64,000 nt of DNA from Planctomycetaceae bacterium. GTDB taxonomy: Bacteria > Planctomycetota > Planctomycetia > Planctomycetales > Planctomycetaceae. This document shows, one piece after another, positions 36,355-46,257 of the stretch (positions are counted from its first letter, which is position 1; every line of letters starts with the position of its first letter). Location of the stretch: positions 682,001 to 746,000 of the forward strand of contig JACKHO010000002.1 in NCBI GenBank assembly GCA_020638955.1. Direction: 5' to 3'. Under the pieces are notes generated by a model. That model was not told the origin of the DNA. It did no database searches and saw only the letters and a list, made by a program, of their open reading frames with translations. Both the position numbers and the translations under genes were made by a program.

Positions 36355-37578
36355 CTACTCGCTGCGGCGGAAAAGATTTTTTCCCGGCTCAAACAGAGAC
36401 GGAAGGAATGCGGTCCCCAGTCCCGGATCGGTCGGAGCATTCAATCGGCCATTTTCAATGGACGGCTGTCGGTCAATGAGGCGTTCATAGAAGGTGCGAA
36501 TGTGAGCTCGCACTGTTTCCTGAAATACGACATTCTGCGACGCCACGGCACAATGCAAACCGGAATACAGCGTAATGGGCCCCGTGCAGTCGTGCATGGT
36601 GGCTGGCACATTGAAGGTTTGAGCCAATTCGATAATGCGCCGCGTCTCACTAATTCCCCCGGCCCAAGTGGGATCGACCATGACGTAGTCGGCGGCCCCG
36701 GCCTGCAGCAACGTGAGATATGCCGGGCGACCAAGGAGCATTTCCGTGGCGGCAATTGGCATTCCGCTTTGCCTGCGGAAATCGGCAAGTGTCTGGGCGT
36801 TTTCGACACGGAGGACATCTTCCAGCCAGAGTGGCCGAATCTCCTTAAGAGCCTCCGCTAGCCGAAGTGCAGCGGGCAGAGTGAAGAAGGCGTGGCCTTC
36901 GATCATGATTTCAATTTGATTTCCAACCCGCTCACGGATTTCACGCAACGGTCGCATACCCGCCTCGACATCAGCGGCAGACATGTAGAGTCCGCCGTCG
37001 CGATGCGCGTAGCGATCAAACGGCCACACCTTCATGCCGGCAATTCCCTCAGCGACCAGTTCCTCGGCCAAATCACCGGCGGCGTGGATGGAAGACCAGT
37101 TGTCCTGCAATGGTCCGGGGGCACCTTCATCACCATAACCAGGCCAGCCGGGATGCTTCGGTGCGGCAGCATCTGCCTGCTTGATGGCCCCGTATCCTGG
37201 GCCACCACAGGTATTGTAAATGCGAACTTTGGGCTGCACTGCTCCACCGAGAAGTTTCCAGACCGGCTGTCCACAGGCTTGTCCGAGGATGTCCCAAAGA
37301 GCCACATCGATTGCGGAGAGTGCCCGCATTTCGGCGCCCGGCGTCCCAAACGCGGTGCAGCGTTCGTAGAGAAATCGCCAATGGGCTTCAATGTCGGTCG
37401 CCTCCGCCCCCAGCAGCCGCTCGGCCATCCAGTCGTGGATGAGAGCCCCAATGGCGTGCGGCGTGTAGTAAGTTTCGCCGCAACCAATGAGTCCGTCGTC
37501 GGTGTGAATCCGAACCAGGATGAGATTCGGCATAATGGAATTGGGAACCGACGTTTCAATGGCGGTAATTCTGGGCAT
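36355..37578 (-). CDS. Mandelate racemase/enolase-superfamily sugar-acid dehydratase
   Basis: A 407-residue enolase-superfamily protein. The N-terminal capping domain includes IRIHTDDGLIGCGETYYTPH. The barrel holds IEIMIEGHAFF, LWLEDVL and AATEML, whose acidic residues are placed as the Mg ligands of the family, and MHDCTG, a possible base/acid His. Members typically dehydrate aldonic acids. In this operon beside mannonate dehydratase and an MFS transporter, the substrate is probably an aldonate or uronate-derived acid, but it cannot be named. ATG 37578, 16 bp after the upstream stop, is preferred to a start five codons before it. Confidence 0.83.
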   Translation of the reverse strand: MPRITAIETSVPNSIMPNLILVRIHTDDGLIGCGETYYTPHAIGALIHDWMAERLLGAEATDIEAHWRFLYERCTAFGTPGAEMRALSAIDVALWDILGQACGQPVWKLLGGAVQPKVRIYNTCGGPGYGAIKQADAAAPKHPGWPGYGDEGAPGPLQDNWSSIHAAGDLAEELVAEGIAGMKVWPFDRYAHRDGGLYMSAADVEAGMRPLREIRERVGNQIEIMIEGHAFFTLPAALRLAEALKEIRPLWLEDVLRVENAQTLADFRRQSGMPIAATEMLLGRPAYLTLLQAGAADYVMVDPTWAGGISETRRIIELAQTFNVPATMHDCTGPITLYSGLHCAVASQNVVFQETVRAHIRTFYERLIDRQPSIENGRLNAPTDPGLGTAFLPSLFEPGKNLFRRSE

Positions 37579-37594
37579 ATCGTCTCGATGCAAT

Positions 37595-38548
37595 TCAGGA
37601 GGGTTGGGTGCCGTCTATCAATCCGCGTATGTATCCAAAGGCAAATAATCGCCCCTGCATGGTGTAGCCCGGTTCACCGTCATCTTCCCCTTCCAGTTGC
37701 GGAACATGGTCGGGTCTGATGGGGCCGCTGAATCCCACGTCGCGATACGCGCGAACTGCCGCCGCCATATCGGTCGGTCCATTGTCGTGGAACGTCTCGG
37801 CGAATGCTTCGGGCGTCCCCCGCACGTCACGAAAATGCACGTACGCAATGTGCTTTCCCAGTCGCCGAATGGTAGTCGGAATGTCGACTCCCATGGTGGC
37901 GAACGTCCCCTGACAGAAGCAAATGGCGTTGCGGGAACTGGGAACCAGAGTTACGAGCCGCTCGAAACTCTCCACGGAATTCATAATGCGGGCCTTCCCC
38001 TGAAACTCCGGCAGGGGAGGATCATCGGGATGCATGGCCAGCGTCACACCTGCCGCTTCGGCTACTGGAACGACTTCCTGCAGAAAACGTTCGAGGTTCG
38101 CCCATAGTTCCTCACCACCCAGCGGAGAAGCGGAGGCGGCCTGATGCGTGTTCAGCGAAATTGCTTGTTCGGCGTCGGCCAGTTTGAATGCCGTAACTTT
38201 CGCACCGCCACGCTGGGGGGCATCAAGCCGCGTGCGTACCCAGTCGGTACCCGACATGAAGTTGTAGCAGAGAATTGGAATGCCGACTTCACCCATGTGC
38301 TGAATGAGAGACTTCATCGCCGCCAGTTCACTGCCGTCATGGTCGGTGCCGGTCTTGATGTTTTCGATGGGCAGGTAGCCCTCAATCGAGAACAATTCCA
38401 ATCCGTTTGCATTGACCTTCCGCTTTATGTCACGCACGTCCTCAAGTCTTGGGCCGGGATAGCGCGAGACAACACCTTCGACACCACATTGCGCCGCCAG
38501 ACACATGTTTGTGACGTTGAGTGGCGTGAGAACGGTGGCCAGCTTCAT
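37595..38548 (-). CDS. Mannonate dehydratase family (UxuA-like) protein
   Basis: A 317-residue TIM-barrel protein with UxuA-type motifs: AGVTLAMHPDDPPLPEFQG, AICFCQGTFATMG, YVHFRDVRG and RPDHVPQLEG, which hold the His and Cys metal ligands of mannonate dehydratase. The reaction would be D-mannonate to 2-keto-3-deoxygluconate. It is shorter than E. coli UxuA (394), as many homologues are. Its ATG overlaps the stop of the DUF1501 gene (ATGA). Confidence 0.82.
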   Translation of the reverse strand: MKLATVLTPLNVTNMCLAAQCGVEGVVSRYPGPRLEDVRDIKRKVNANGLELFSIEGYLPIENIKTGTDHDGSELAAMKSLIQHMGEVGIPILCYNFMSGTDWVRTRLDAPQRGGAKVTAFKLADAEQAISLNTHQAASASPLGGEELWANLERFLQEVVPVAEAAGVTLAMHPDDPPLPEFQGKARIMNSVESFERLVTLVPSSRNAICFCQGTFATMGVDIPTTIRRLGKHIAYVHFRDVRGTPEAFAETFHDNGPTDMAAAVRAYRDVGFSGPIRPDHVPQLEGEDDGEPGYTMQGRLFAFGYIRGLIDGTQPS

Positions 38549-39924
38549 GCGATGATCTCGTGGACAACCTGGCCATAGACATCAGTCAGACGGTAGTCAC
38601 GACCTGCGTGTCGGAACGTCAGCCGTTCATGATCGAGTCCCAGCAGGTGCAGTATAGTGGCGTGCAAATCGTGCACGTGGACTTTGTCGACTGCCGCCTT
38701 GAATCCGAACTCATCGGTCTCGCCGTAGGTCATCCCACCTTTCACGCCGCCCCCAGCCATCCACATGGTGAATCCATGATGGTTATGATCCCGCCCGTTT
38801 CCATTCTCAGACGTCGGCGTGCGTCCGAATTCTCCGCCCCAGACGACGAGCGTGTCCTCGAGCAATCCCCGTTGTTTGAGGTCGGTGAGCAACGTCGCAA
38901 TGGGCTGATCGATAGCCTTGCACAAATTCGGCACTGAGTCGTTGTGCTTGGAATGTGTATCCCACGGCTGGCCGTTGCCGTAATACACCTGCACAAACCG
39001 TACGCCCCGCTCGACGAGTCGTCGCGCCAGCAGGCAGCCATTGGCAAAATGGCCGCTTCCGTAAGCCTCCCGCGATTCTTTTGTTTCGCGATTTAAGTCA
39101 AACGCTTCACTCCCCTGAAACTGCATGCGGTAAGCCGTTTCAATGGCCTGGCTGCGAGCGTCGAGGCTGGACGTTTCGCTCCGCGTTTCGAAGTGAGCCG
39201 AGTTGAGTTGCCGCAACAAATCCAACTGCCGCCGCTGCGTTTGTGCATCGAGCGTGGAATTGGTGAGATGTGGAATCATGGTGGCGGGATCGATTTTCGA
39301 GTGGTTGATGTACGTTCCCTGAAAGGACGACGGGAGAAACGCACTGTTCCACAGAATCGAAAACCGAACCGGCCGACCGGGACACAGCACGACGTAGCCG
39401 GGCAGGTCAGGATTCTCAGTTCCCAGTCCGTACAGGAACCACGCCCCCATGCTGGGACGCGTCGGCACAATGGTGCCATTGTTCATTTGCAGTAGCGCCG
39501 GGCCATGATTGGGATTGTCTGCATGCATGGACCGCAGCACACAAATGTCGTCAATGCACTGACTCAGTTTGGGCAACAATTCGCTGACGGGGACGCCACT
39601 TTCGCCGCTTGGCTGAAACTTGAATGGCGAAGGGAGCAGGCCTCCCGTCGGCCGTTCGGTGACGAGATCAGCACCATCGGGCCGTTGTCCCGCATACTTC
39701 TCCAGCGCCGGTTTGGGATCGAACAAATCTCCCTGAAACGGGCCGCCGTTCATAAACAGGTGAATGACCCGTTTGGCCCGGGGCGCGAAATGCGGACCAT
39801 TCGACAGAGCTGAGGAAGTCAGCTCGGCACCTTCCGCGGACAGTAACTGGGCCAGTCCGAGCATACCAATTCCACCTCCCAGCTTGAGGAGATGGCGTCG
39901 GTCGAGTGAGTGGTCGGTATTCAT
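38545..39924 (-). CDS. DUF1501 family secreted protein (operon copy)
   Basis: A 459-residue DUF1501 protein with a Tat-like start (DRRHLLKLGGGIGMLGLAQL), HLFMNGGPFQGDLFDPKPAL near 51, PWDTHSKHND near 317 and VWGGEFGRTPTSENGNGRDH near 359. It follows its usual partner, the DUF1549/DUF1553 gene, 54 bp behind. It is unlike the lone copy at 28484 outside these motifs. It should act outside the cytoplasm, probably in the same process as the partner; the activity is unknown. Confidence 0.88.
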   Translation of the reverse strand: MNTDHSLDRRHLLKLGGGIGMLGLAQLLSAEGAELTSSALSNGPHFAPRAKRVIHLFMNGGPFQGDLFDPKPALEKYAGQRPDGADLVTERPTGGLLPSPFKFQPSGESGVPVSELLPKLSQCIDDICVLRSMHADNPNHGPALLQMNNGTIVPTRPSMGAWFLYGLGTENPDLPGYVVLCPGRPVRFSILWNSAFLPSSFQGTYINHSKIDPATMIPHLTNSTLDAQTQRRQLDLLRQLNSAHFETRSETSSLDARSQAIETAYRMQFQGSEAFDLNRETKESREAYGSGHFANGCLLARRLVERGVRFVQVYYGNGQPWDTHSKHNDSVPNLCKAIDQPIATLLTDLKQRGLLEDTLVVWGGEFGRTPTSENGNGRDHNHHGFTMWMAGGGVKGGMTYGETDEFGFKAAVDKVHVHDLHATILHLLGLDHERLTFRHAGRDYRLTDVYGQVVHEIIA

Positions 39925-39978
39925 CGGGCGGGACTCTCTCGGGGGATGATAAGGCGGGGAACGTCAGGCGGGATTCAC

Positions 39979-42432
39979 TTAATCGACATAGAGGAATTCG
40001 TTGGTTGCCAACAGAACCTGAGCGTACTGCTGCCAGCGGCTAAGTCGCTCTTCGCCGCTAGTGTTTCCAACAAACTCCAGTGCCAACGTACGTTCATCTT
40101 CGGTGGGGGGACGCGACAACAGGAGCCAGTACGCCCGCTCGACCTGTTTGTCACTTTGCCCCGGAAGTTCCTGTTCCAGTCGCGTCACAAGGTTCTTCGA
40201 CTGCTCAGCCAGCAACGGACCGTTTAACAGGAATAGCCCCTGCAGCGCCGTCACGGTTTGTGAACGTTTCGGACTGTGCTGCGTGGGATCGGGGAAGTCG
40301 TGCATGAGCAGTGTGGTCGACATTTCTCGACGATGCACCGAGCAGTACAACGTTCTACGATGGTTCCCCGCTTCGTCAAGACTGGTCGACTTTCCACCCA
40401 TTTTCAAATCAAGCACGCCTCCCGCCGACAGCATGGCATCGCGCCACGGCTCAAAATCGAGTCGGCGACGATTCATGTGCGACAGCCACTGGTTGGTGGG
40501 ATCAGTCTCCAGGGCTTTCTCGCTGGGCTTTGATGACTGCCTCCATGTCGACGAATACAGAATTTCCCGATGCAGCCATTTTATCGACCAGCCGTTGGCC
40601 ATGAATCGGGCGGCGAGGTCATCCAATAATTCGGGATGCGTCGGCCGGTCACCTTGGGCACCGAAATCACTGGGGGTATTGACCAGTCCGCGGCCAAAAT
40701 GTCCCAGCCAAATGCGGTTCACTATGACGCGAGCAGCCAGCGGTGCGGCGTCCGATGTAATTGCCTGTGCCAACTCCAATCGACCGCTCCCCTGACTGAA
40801 CGGTTTTGGTTCGCCAGTTAATACGGTCAGGAAACGACGTGGGACAACTTTCCCGGGCCGGTTGGGATCGCCTCGGGAAAACAGTGGCAGGTCTTGCGCA
40901 CCGTCATGATAGTCGATCCGAGTTCCATCTTGTGGTGTCGCGCCAGCCCGTTCGACTGTCATTGACTCTTCACTCAACGCACTGGCGAGCGGATCGCTGT
41001 AATGCGGTGTCGCTTTCAATTCCTTGATTCGTTCGGTTAACTCGGCAACCTGCTGCTTCAGGTCCGGCATCGGTTCGGCAGCCTCCTCCGGCGAATCTGA
41101 CTGCTCGGCTGCCTCTTCCGTTTTCTGCTCCGCTTCCGGTGCTTTTTCCGCAGCTTCTTTGGCTGCCTTTTCCTGCTTCGCGATTTCGGCGTTCAGCTTC
41201 TTGATTTCCGGCTCCAGCCTGGCGACTTCCGCAATTGCCGCACGGGCGGGCGCGTATTCATCTTCGGGAATCATGGGACGCCCAATCGAACGTGAACTCG
41301 CGAAGACGCCAGCGAGCGCATAGTAGTCCTCGGAGCTGATGGGATCGTACTTATGATCATGGCAACGCGCACACGCGACGGTCAGACCAAGGAACGTGCC
41401 GGACACGGCGGTAATGCGTTCTTCCCATTCGTCGGCCACAATGACCTTGATGATTTCGCTCGGGAGTTTCAGTTCCTTCCAGTAGGTGGGACTCAAACTG
41501 ATGAGCCCCAGCGCTGGCAGGTCGTCTGGTCCCGTTTCCTCCATGAGGTCCGTCGCCAATTGACGATGCACGAATTCGTCATACGGCATGTCGTCATTGA
41601 ACGCTTTGATGACCCAGTCGCGGTAGAAGTACGCCTCACCCGGTTGTTCCAGCCAACTGGCGGTGAAGTCGGTGTAACGTGCCAAGTCGAGCCACATGCG
41701 TCCCCACTTCTCACCATACTGGGGCGAAGCCAGAAGTCGCTCGACAAGTTCTCGATACGCTTCGGGAGAGTCATTGACGACGAATGCCTGCACTTCTTCA
41801 GGAGTCGGTGGTAGGCCGGTGAGGTCAAATGTGAGTCGCCGAATCAGGGTGGCTCGATCAGCCGGAACTGCGGGCGAGAGTCCTTCCTGATCCATTTTCG
41901 CCAGAATGAAATGATCCATCTTTTGCTGCGGCCAGTCAGCAAGTTTAATCTCGGGAAGTGCATGTTCCTGCACCGGTTGGAACGACCAGAATTGGCGTCC
42001 CGCTTTAAAATCAATCTTCTTTGCAGGCCGAGCCACTTCATCTGTGACCGGAGGCATGGGCGCACCGCGTTTCACCCAGGCGACGAGTTCGGCAACCTCC
42101 GCCTCGGGCAACTTCCCTTTCGGCGGCATTTCCAGACCGTCCTCGTACTGAACTGCCTGAATCAACAAACTCTCTTCGGGATTTCCGGGAACCAGCAGTG
42201 GTCCGCTTTCACCTCCCTGACGCAGGCCAGCGCTGGAATCGAGCCGCAATTCCCCGTGCAGCACCTTGGCGTCTTTCGAATGGCAGGAGTAGCAGCGTTC
42301 AGCCAGCAGTGGCCGGATTTTCCGTTCGAAGTAAGCAATATCCTCGTCAGAAAACGTTGGCTCTTCTGCGAAGAGCGGAGCAACGCTCAGCAGCAAGAGA
42401 CTAATTGATGCCAATCTAAGCCAGATGCTCAT
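39979..42432 (-). CDS. PSD1 / DUF1549-DUF1553 protein with cytochrome c motif
   Basis: An 817-residue exported protein. The signal peptide (1-22) is followed by a cytochrome-c-like domain with C47-Y-S-C50-H51, then LEMPPKGKLPEAEVAELVAW containing the Met that could be the second heme ligand. DUF1549 follows at about 160-370 (LTGLPPTPEEVQAFVV), then a charged coiled coil (415-490) and DUF1553 near 540-790 (RVIVNRIWLGHFGRGLVNTP, LHREILYSSTW). This domain set is very common in planctomycetes. It overlaps the preceding gene's stop (ATGA) and is followed by the DUF1501 partner. Heme binding is expected from the motif; the substrate is unknown. Confidence 0.9.
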   Translation of the reverse strand: MSIWLRLASISLLLLSVAPLFAEEPTFSDEDIAYFERKIRPLLAERCYSCHSKDAKVLHGELRLDSSAGLRQGGESGPLLVPGNPEESLLIQAVQYEDGLEMPPKGKLPEAEVAELVAWVKRGAPMPPVTDEVARPAKKIDFKAGRQFWSFQPVQEHALPEIKLADWPQQKMDHFILAKMDQEGLSPAVPADRATLIRRLTFDLTGLPPTPEEVQAFVVNDSPEAYRELVERLLASPQYGEKWGRMWLDLARYTDFTASWLEQPGEAYFYRDWVIKAFNDDMPYDEFVHRQLATDLMEETGPDDLPALGLISLSPTYWKELKLPSEIIKVIVADEWEERITAVSGTFLGLTVACARCHDHKYDPISSEDYYALAGVFASSRSIGRPMIPEDEYAPARAAIAEVARLEPEIKKLNAEIAKQEKAAKEAAEKAPEAEQKTEEAAEQSDSPEEAAEPMPDLKQQVAELTERIKELKATPHYSDPLASALSEESMTVERAGATPQDGTRIDYHDGAQDLPLFSRGDPNRPGKVVPRRFLTVLTGEPKPFSQGSGRLELAQAITSDAAPLAARVIVNRIWLGHFGRGLVNTPSDFGAQGDRPTHPELLDDLAARFMANGWSIKWLHREILYSSTWRQSSKPSEKALETDPTNQWLSHMNRRRLDFEPWRDAMLSAGGVLDLKMGGKSTSLDEAGNHRRTLYCSVHRREMSTTLLMHDFPDPTQHSPKRSQTVTALQGLFLLNGPLLAEQSKNLVTRLEQELPGQSDKQVERAYWLLLSRPPTEDERTLALEFVGNTSGEERLSRWQQYAQVLLATNEFLYVD

Positions 42433-45356
42433 TTCTGGAATGCCTCCCACGAACGACCGGGACGATGCACACGAAAGCTGACGAGCCGGGTCGACTCCAC
42501 TTCCGTCACGTAAACTGTACATCCATCTGGCCCGCCAAAACAGACATTGCTCGGCTTCAGCCCCAAAACGGAAATTTCCCGTAGGATTTCGCCGCTCGGA
42601 GTCATTTTCACCACGGTCCCTTTTCCGTATCGGGAAATGTACAGGTTCCCGTCCACATCAACGCGCATCCCATCGAATCCGTGGTCTTCAAACTTTCGGA
42701 TCAGCCGCTTATCAGCGAGCGTCTTATCAGCAGTAATCGTGAAGGCCCAGACATTTCGCTGAGCACTTTCATTCACGTACAGCGACTTGCCATCGGGACT
42801 CACTTCAATGCCATTGGTCGTCCCCATGTTCTCTGCCAGCAGCGTGGTTGTGCCATCAACATCAATTCTCCAGAGTTTGCCGGTCGACTCCGCCCAGTTG
42901 GGATCGCTGGCGTAGAGCGTTCCGTCATCTGCTATCGCAACATCGTTCGGTTGATTCATCGCGTCGTTGTGAGCCAGCAATGTCAGTTCGCGTGTGTTGG
43001 CATCGACCCGCCAAATGTTGTGATTCACGTAATCTGCGATGAAGAAGTTTCCGTGTGCATCAAATCGAATGCCGTTCCCTACGCTGTCACCGGGCAATCG
43101 CAGCAAGACCTCGCCGGAACCGTTCGGAGAGACGCGCCCGATGGTTCCCTGCTCCAAAAAGTTCACGGCCAGAATGTTCCCCTCGGCGTCACATGCGGGA
43201 CCTTCAATGCCGGGCGTGAATTCTCCCGGTCGCGTAACGGGACGCGCCGTCCAAAGCGGCTCCTCCGGTGCGAAGACAACATCTGCACCACCACCGAATT
43301 TGGCCGGGAGTGGCATGTTCTCCCAGGCGGCATCGGTGGGACCGAATCGCTGCTGCCACACGCCCTTCAACGCAAGTGATGCGTGCGGACCAATGAAAGC
43401 GGGGGCGGTTCGCAGTCCGATGTCGTCCCCTGCTACCCGCAACACGAGCAAATTGTAATCACCACTGGAGACGGCATTGTTCGGAATTAACAGCGTATTC
43501 GTATTTTTGGTGAGTACCTGACCGTTGAGCCACCCGTCGACTGCCGCTCCCTTATGGTTTTCTAATCGCACTTCCAGAAAGCTGTTGTCATTCACGTCCC
43601 AAGATTTGGGCACATAGACAACGCAACGATACCAACCTGCTTCTGAAGCATTCGCGGCGGCATGCGAATCTGTCGGCACGGACACATTTTGCCAGTGCCG
43701 TTGAGAACCATCGTCCTGAGCAGCCTGGGAGTGAACATTGCGAAGAGAAAGCCCCGCTCCCCAGTACACCGCATTCCTCAGCAATGTGACGAAGCCTGAT
43801 TGTCGAAAATCCTCGGGATGTCCCAGGGCGAAGTAGACGGTATTCCCACCGTCCGCCCGGTTGTAAATCCAGGCAACTGGCTCGGCGGGATGACCTTCCA
43901 TATGGCCTTCCAATAGCATCGTGGTTCCCGGCTTTAGAGGTCCGGTTTTGTACATGTGCCCGCCTTGAACGAATGGCTGGAATTCGACTCCACGTAGTAT
44001 GCTGTGGGTCTTGAGGGTCGGTGCCAGCTTTACCGTTGATCGAAGTTCATCGGGATAGCTGCCGTGGTAGTTTCCGCCAATGACGTCCGCATCAAACTCC
44101 GGCCAGTCGCTGAATCCTTCCGGCGGGCTCCCCTCCCGCAACGCAAACGCATGACTCGCCGAACGCAACGCGACAACTGGTTTACCGCTGGCGACGTAAT
44201 CACGCAGCAGTTGCATGTCGTCATGGGGCAGCACTCGGCGCCGGGCGCTGAGCAGCAGCAAGTCCGCGACCTTAACAGCAGAGAGGCCGGGAATGGAATT
44301 TCGATTGGACTCGCTGGCGTGCAGTACTGTGACTCGAAAATCCTTTCGAAGCTGTTCGTCAACAAACTTCGGCAGTGAGGATTTCGTGTCGTACGGATCT
44401 TCCGCGATGACCACCACGACATGCGGGCGCGAGTCCTTCGAGAAACGAAACGGTTCACCGCCCAGGAACTGGTCGCTGGTCACCGTGGGGCACACAAAGC
44501 GTTCAATGTGGGAAATGATGAGATCATTCCCCGAGAAGTGTGACACGTACGGCCAGCGCTCGGGATTGTACATGGCGTCGGTCATGTCCCGCATGAGCGC
44601 CACGCGCTTACCATTGCGAGCCATTTGCCGGAGACCGAATGGTCGCCCGAGCACACACATGTTGACGTGCACGCCGGTCAGAATGACATTCTTTATCCCA
44701 CGCGCTTCCAACACATTCCAGACTTCATCTCCCTTGTCCGAAATGAAATCCCGCTCCGCGTCGATGGTGATGAGATCTGACTGCCGTTGCCACGGCATGT
44801 TCGGATTGCGCCCCAGCTCCTTCAGCTTCTTCGCCCACACCGCATGCTCAGCAGGGTCATCATCCTCGCCGCCGTCGGACTGATCAATGGGATACACCGC
44901 CCGTTCTTCAGCCGGAATGGCGGAACACCAGGCGGCGACATCATGCGGTAGCTGCGCGACCTGCGGTACAGCGAGCGTCCGCACGCGGGCGGGATGTTTC
45001 TCGTACGCCGGCATACAGTCACTGGGAGAGTGAATAATGGTCACCCCCTGCTCGCGAGCATTCTTCAGTACGGCATCGAGACGTGGAGCAAACTCCTCCA
45101 GCCGACGCACGGCATTCAAGCAGTGATGATAATCCCAGACATCACACACAATGATTGCCGTTTCCTCGGGCAACCATTCTTCCGTCGCCTCCGCAATGTG
45201 GAATCGACCACTCCCCAGTGACGTCTCCTGCTGAGATCGGAGCGTCAGCTTCAAAGGCCCCTCCGCCGGGCTGGCCTGACACAAACCCAACAGGAACAGT
45301 GCCACAATAAACCGAACGGCAACGCTGCACAGTCGGCAGCCGTGTCGTACACGCAT
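42429..45356 (-). CDS. Isochorismatase / ThuA-like / SMP-30 fusion, secreted
   Basis: A 975-residue fusion. A signal sequence (about 1-31) is followed by an isochorismatase-like cysteine hydrolase (60-290: Asp72 in IVCDVWDYHH, Cys234 in GVHVNMCVLG), a ThuA-like domain (310-560: VVVVIAEDPYD, LLLLSARRRVLPHDD, YFALGHPEDF), a beta-rich linker (580-700), and an SMP-30/gluconolactonase-like propeller (715-965: GNGIRFDAHGNFFIADYVNH). The parts suggest hydrolysis of amides, sugar-like rings or lactones outside the cytoplasm. ATG 45356 has GGAG eight bases upstream. It is the first gene of the sugar-acid operon and overlaps the next start (ATGA). Confidence 0.83.
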   Translation of the reverse strand: MRVRHGCRLCSVAVRFIVALFLLGLCQASPAEGPLKLTLRSQQETSLGSGRFHIAEATEEWLPEETAIIVCDVWDYHHCLNAVRRLEEFAPRLDAVLKNAREQGVTIIHSPSDCMPAYEKHPARVRTLAVPQVAQLPHDVAAWCSAIPAEERAVYPIDQSDGGEDDDPAEHAVWAKKLKELGRNPNMPWQRQSDLITIDAERDFISDKGDEVWNVLEARGIKNVILTGVHVNMCVLGRPFGLRQMARNGKRVALMRDMTDAMYNPERWPYVSHFSGNDLIISHIERFVCPTVTSDQFLGGEPFRFSKDSRPHVVVVIAEDPYDTKSSLPKFVDEQLRKDFRVTVLHASESNRNSIPGLSAVKVADLLLLSARRRVLPHDDMQLLRDYVASGKPVVALRSASHAFALREGSPPEGFSDWPEFDADVIGGNYHGSYPDELRSTVKLAPTLKTHSILRGVEFQPFVQGGHMYKTGPLKPGTTMLLEGHMEGHPAEPVAWIYNRADGGNTVYFALGHPEDFRQSGFVTLLRNAVYWGAGLSLRNVHSQAAQDDGSQRHWQNVSVPTDSHAAANASEAGWYRCVVYVPKSWDVNDNSFLEVRLENHKGAAVDGWLNGQVLTKNTNTLLIPNNAVSSGDYNLLVLRVAGDDIGLRTAPAFIGPHASLALKGVWQQRFGPTDAAWENMPLPAKFGGGADVVFAPEEPLWTARPVTRPGEFTPGIEGPACDAEGNILAVNFLEQGTIGRVSPNGSGEVLLRLPGDSVGNGIRFDAHGNFFIADYVNHNIWRVDANTRELTLLAHNDAMNQPNDVAIADDGTLYASDPNWAESTGKLWRIDVDGTTTLLAENMGTTNGIEVSPDGKSLYVNESAQRNVWAFTITADKTLADKRLIRKFEDHGFDGMRVDVDGNLYISRYGKGTVVKMTPSGEILREISVLGLKPSNVCFGGPDGCTVYVTEVESTRLVSFRVHRPGRSWEAFQK

Positions 45357-45483
45357 GAGAGTCTCCACCACATTCATTCCAAGCACGCCAAATTCCACAC
45401 ATCTGTCACGTGTCCTAGGAAGACTCAATCATGACGCACGACTGATGCGTTGTCACCCCCAGTGCGGAGCTTGCAGGGGGCGT

Positions 45484-46050
45484 TCAGTCTCGCGTTTCCT
45501 CATCGAGTTGTTTGAGAAACTCTCTGCCGAATCCACGTAGCCAAAATTCATCATTGCCAAAACGCCGTCCCAAACTTCGCTGGTAACGTGAGACGGCGGG
45601 ATTGGTTTGAGACATGAACGCAGCGATGATGCCGCCCAATAGCAATACCAGCGCAACTGCTGCAAATGCACCCGAATCGTTTGCCAGGGCAACGAATAGG
45701 CCGAAGAATCCCACCACCATGCAGGTGATCCCAATTGATCGCATCCAGAAAACTCGCCACCACACTTCCGGAGAGAGCCCGTAGGTAATTCGAACGGGTT
45801 TACGAATAATCAAGATCACCAGCGCCACAGGCAGCAATCCCAAGGGGAGAAACAAGTAAGCCCACAGCGGTACGTAATAAAGAGTGCATCCAACCATGTC
45901 GCGACGTTCCACGGGCACGTTCGTAAATATGCAACGTGCGGGTAACAGTTCATCGTCACGGACTACGACAAGATTGTCTTCAACCCAGCATTCCGGTGGG
46001 TAGTTCTCCTCTTCGTCATACTGATCGTTAGATGGCGTTTTCATATGCAA
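45484..46050 (-). CDS. Hypothetical membrane protein
   Basis: A 188-residue protein, not recognised. The first 50 residues are acidic with a CIF segment, followed by three hydrophobic stretches (LWAYLFLPLGLLPVALVILI, IGITCMVVGFFGLFVALA, FAAVALVLLLGGIIAAFM) and a charged C-terminal tail ending FLKQLDEETRD. A second ATG two codons later is equally possible. It lies 127 bp from the sugar-acid operon and diverges from the gene at 46258. Nothing in the context indicates a role. Confidence 0.65.
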   Translation of the reverse strand: MHMKTPSNDQYDEEENYPPECWVEDNLVVVRDDELLPARCIFTNVPVERRDMVGCTLYYVPLWAYLFLPLGLLPVALVILIIRKPVRITYGLSPEVWWRVFWMRSIGITCMVVGFFGLFVALANDSGAFAAVALVLLLGGIIAAFMSQTNPAVSRYQRSLGRRFGNDEFWLRGFGREFLKQLDEETRD

Positions 46051-46257
46051 CAGTGTCCTGGCTCATTGCGGTGTCGATGTTTGGTCGACCAATGCGAAGA
46101 TTTTTGCGGTGCCGTATCGGTCGTACAAGTAACACGAGGTGGCTGTGACGAAACATGAACCAGATTGAGCCGACTCACTTCGAGTCACTGGACATCACCA
46201 ACCCCACCCCCGACAATCTTGGCTCCTGTCCCTCAGAGACGAAATATAGAGAGAGCG

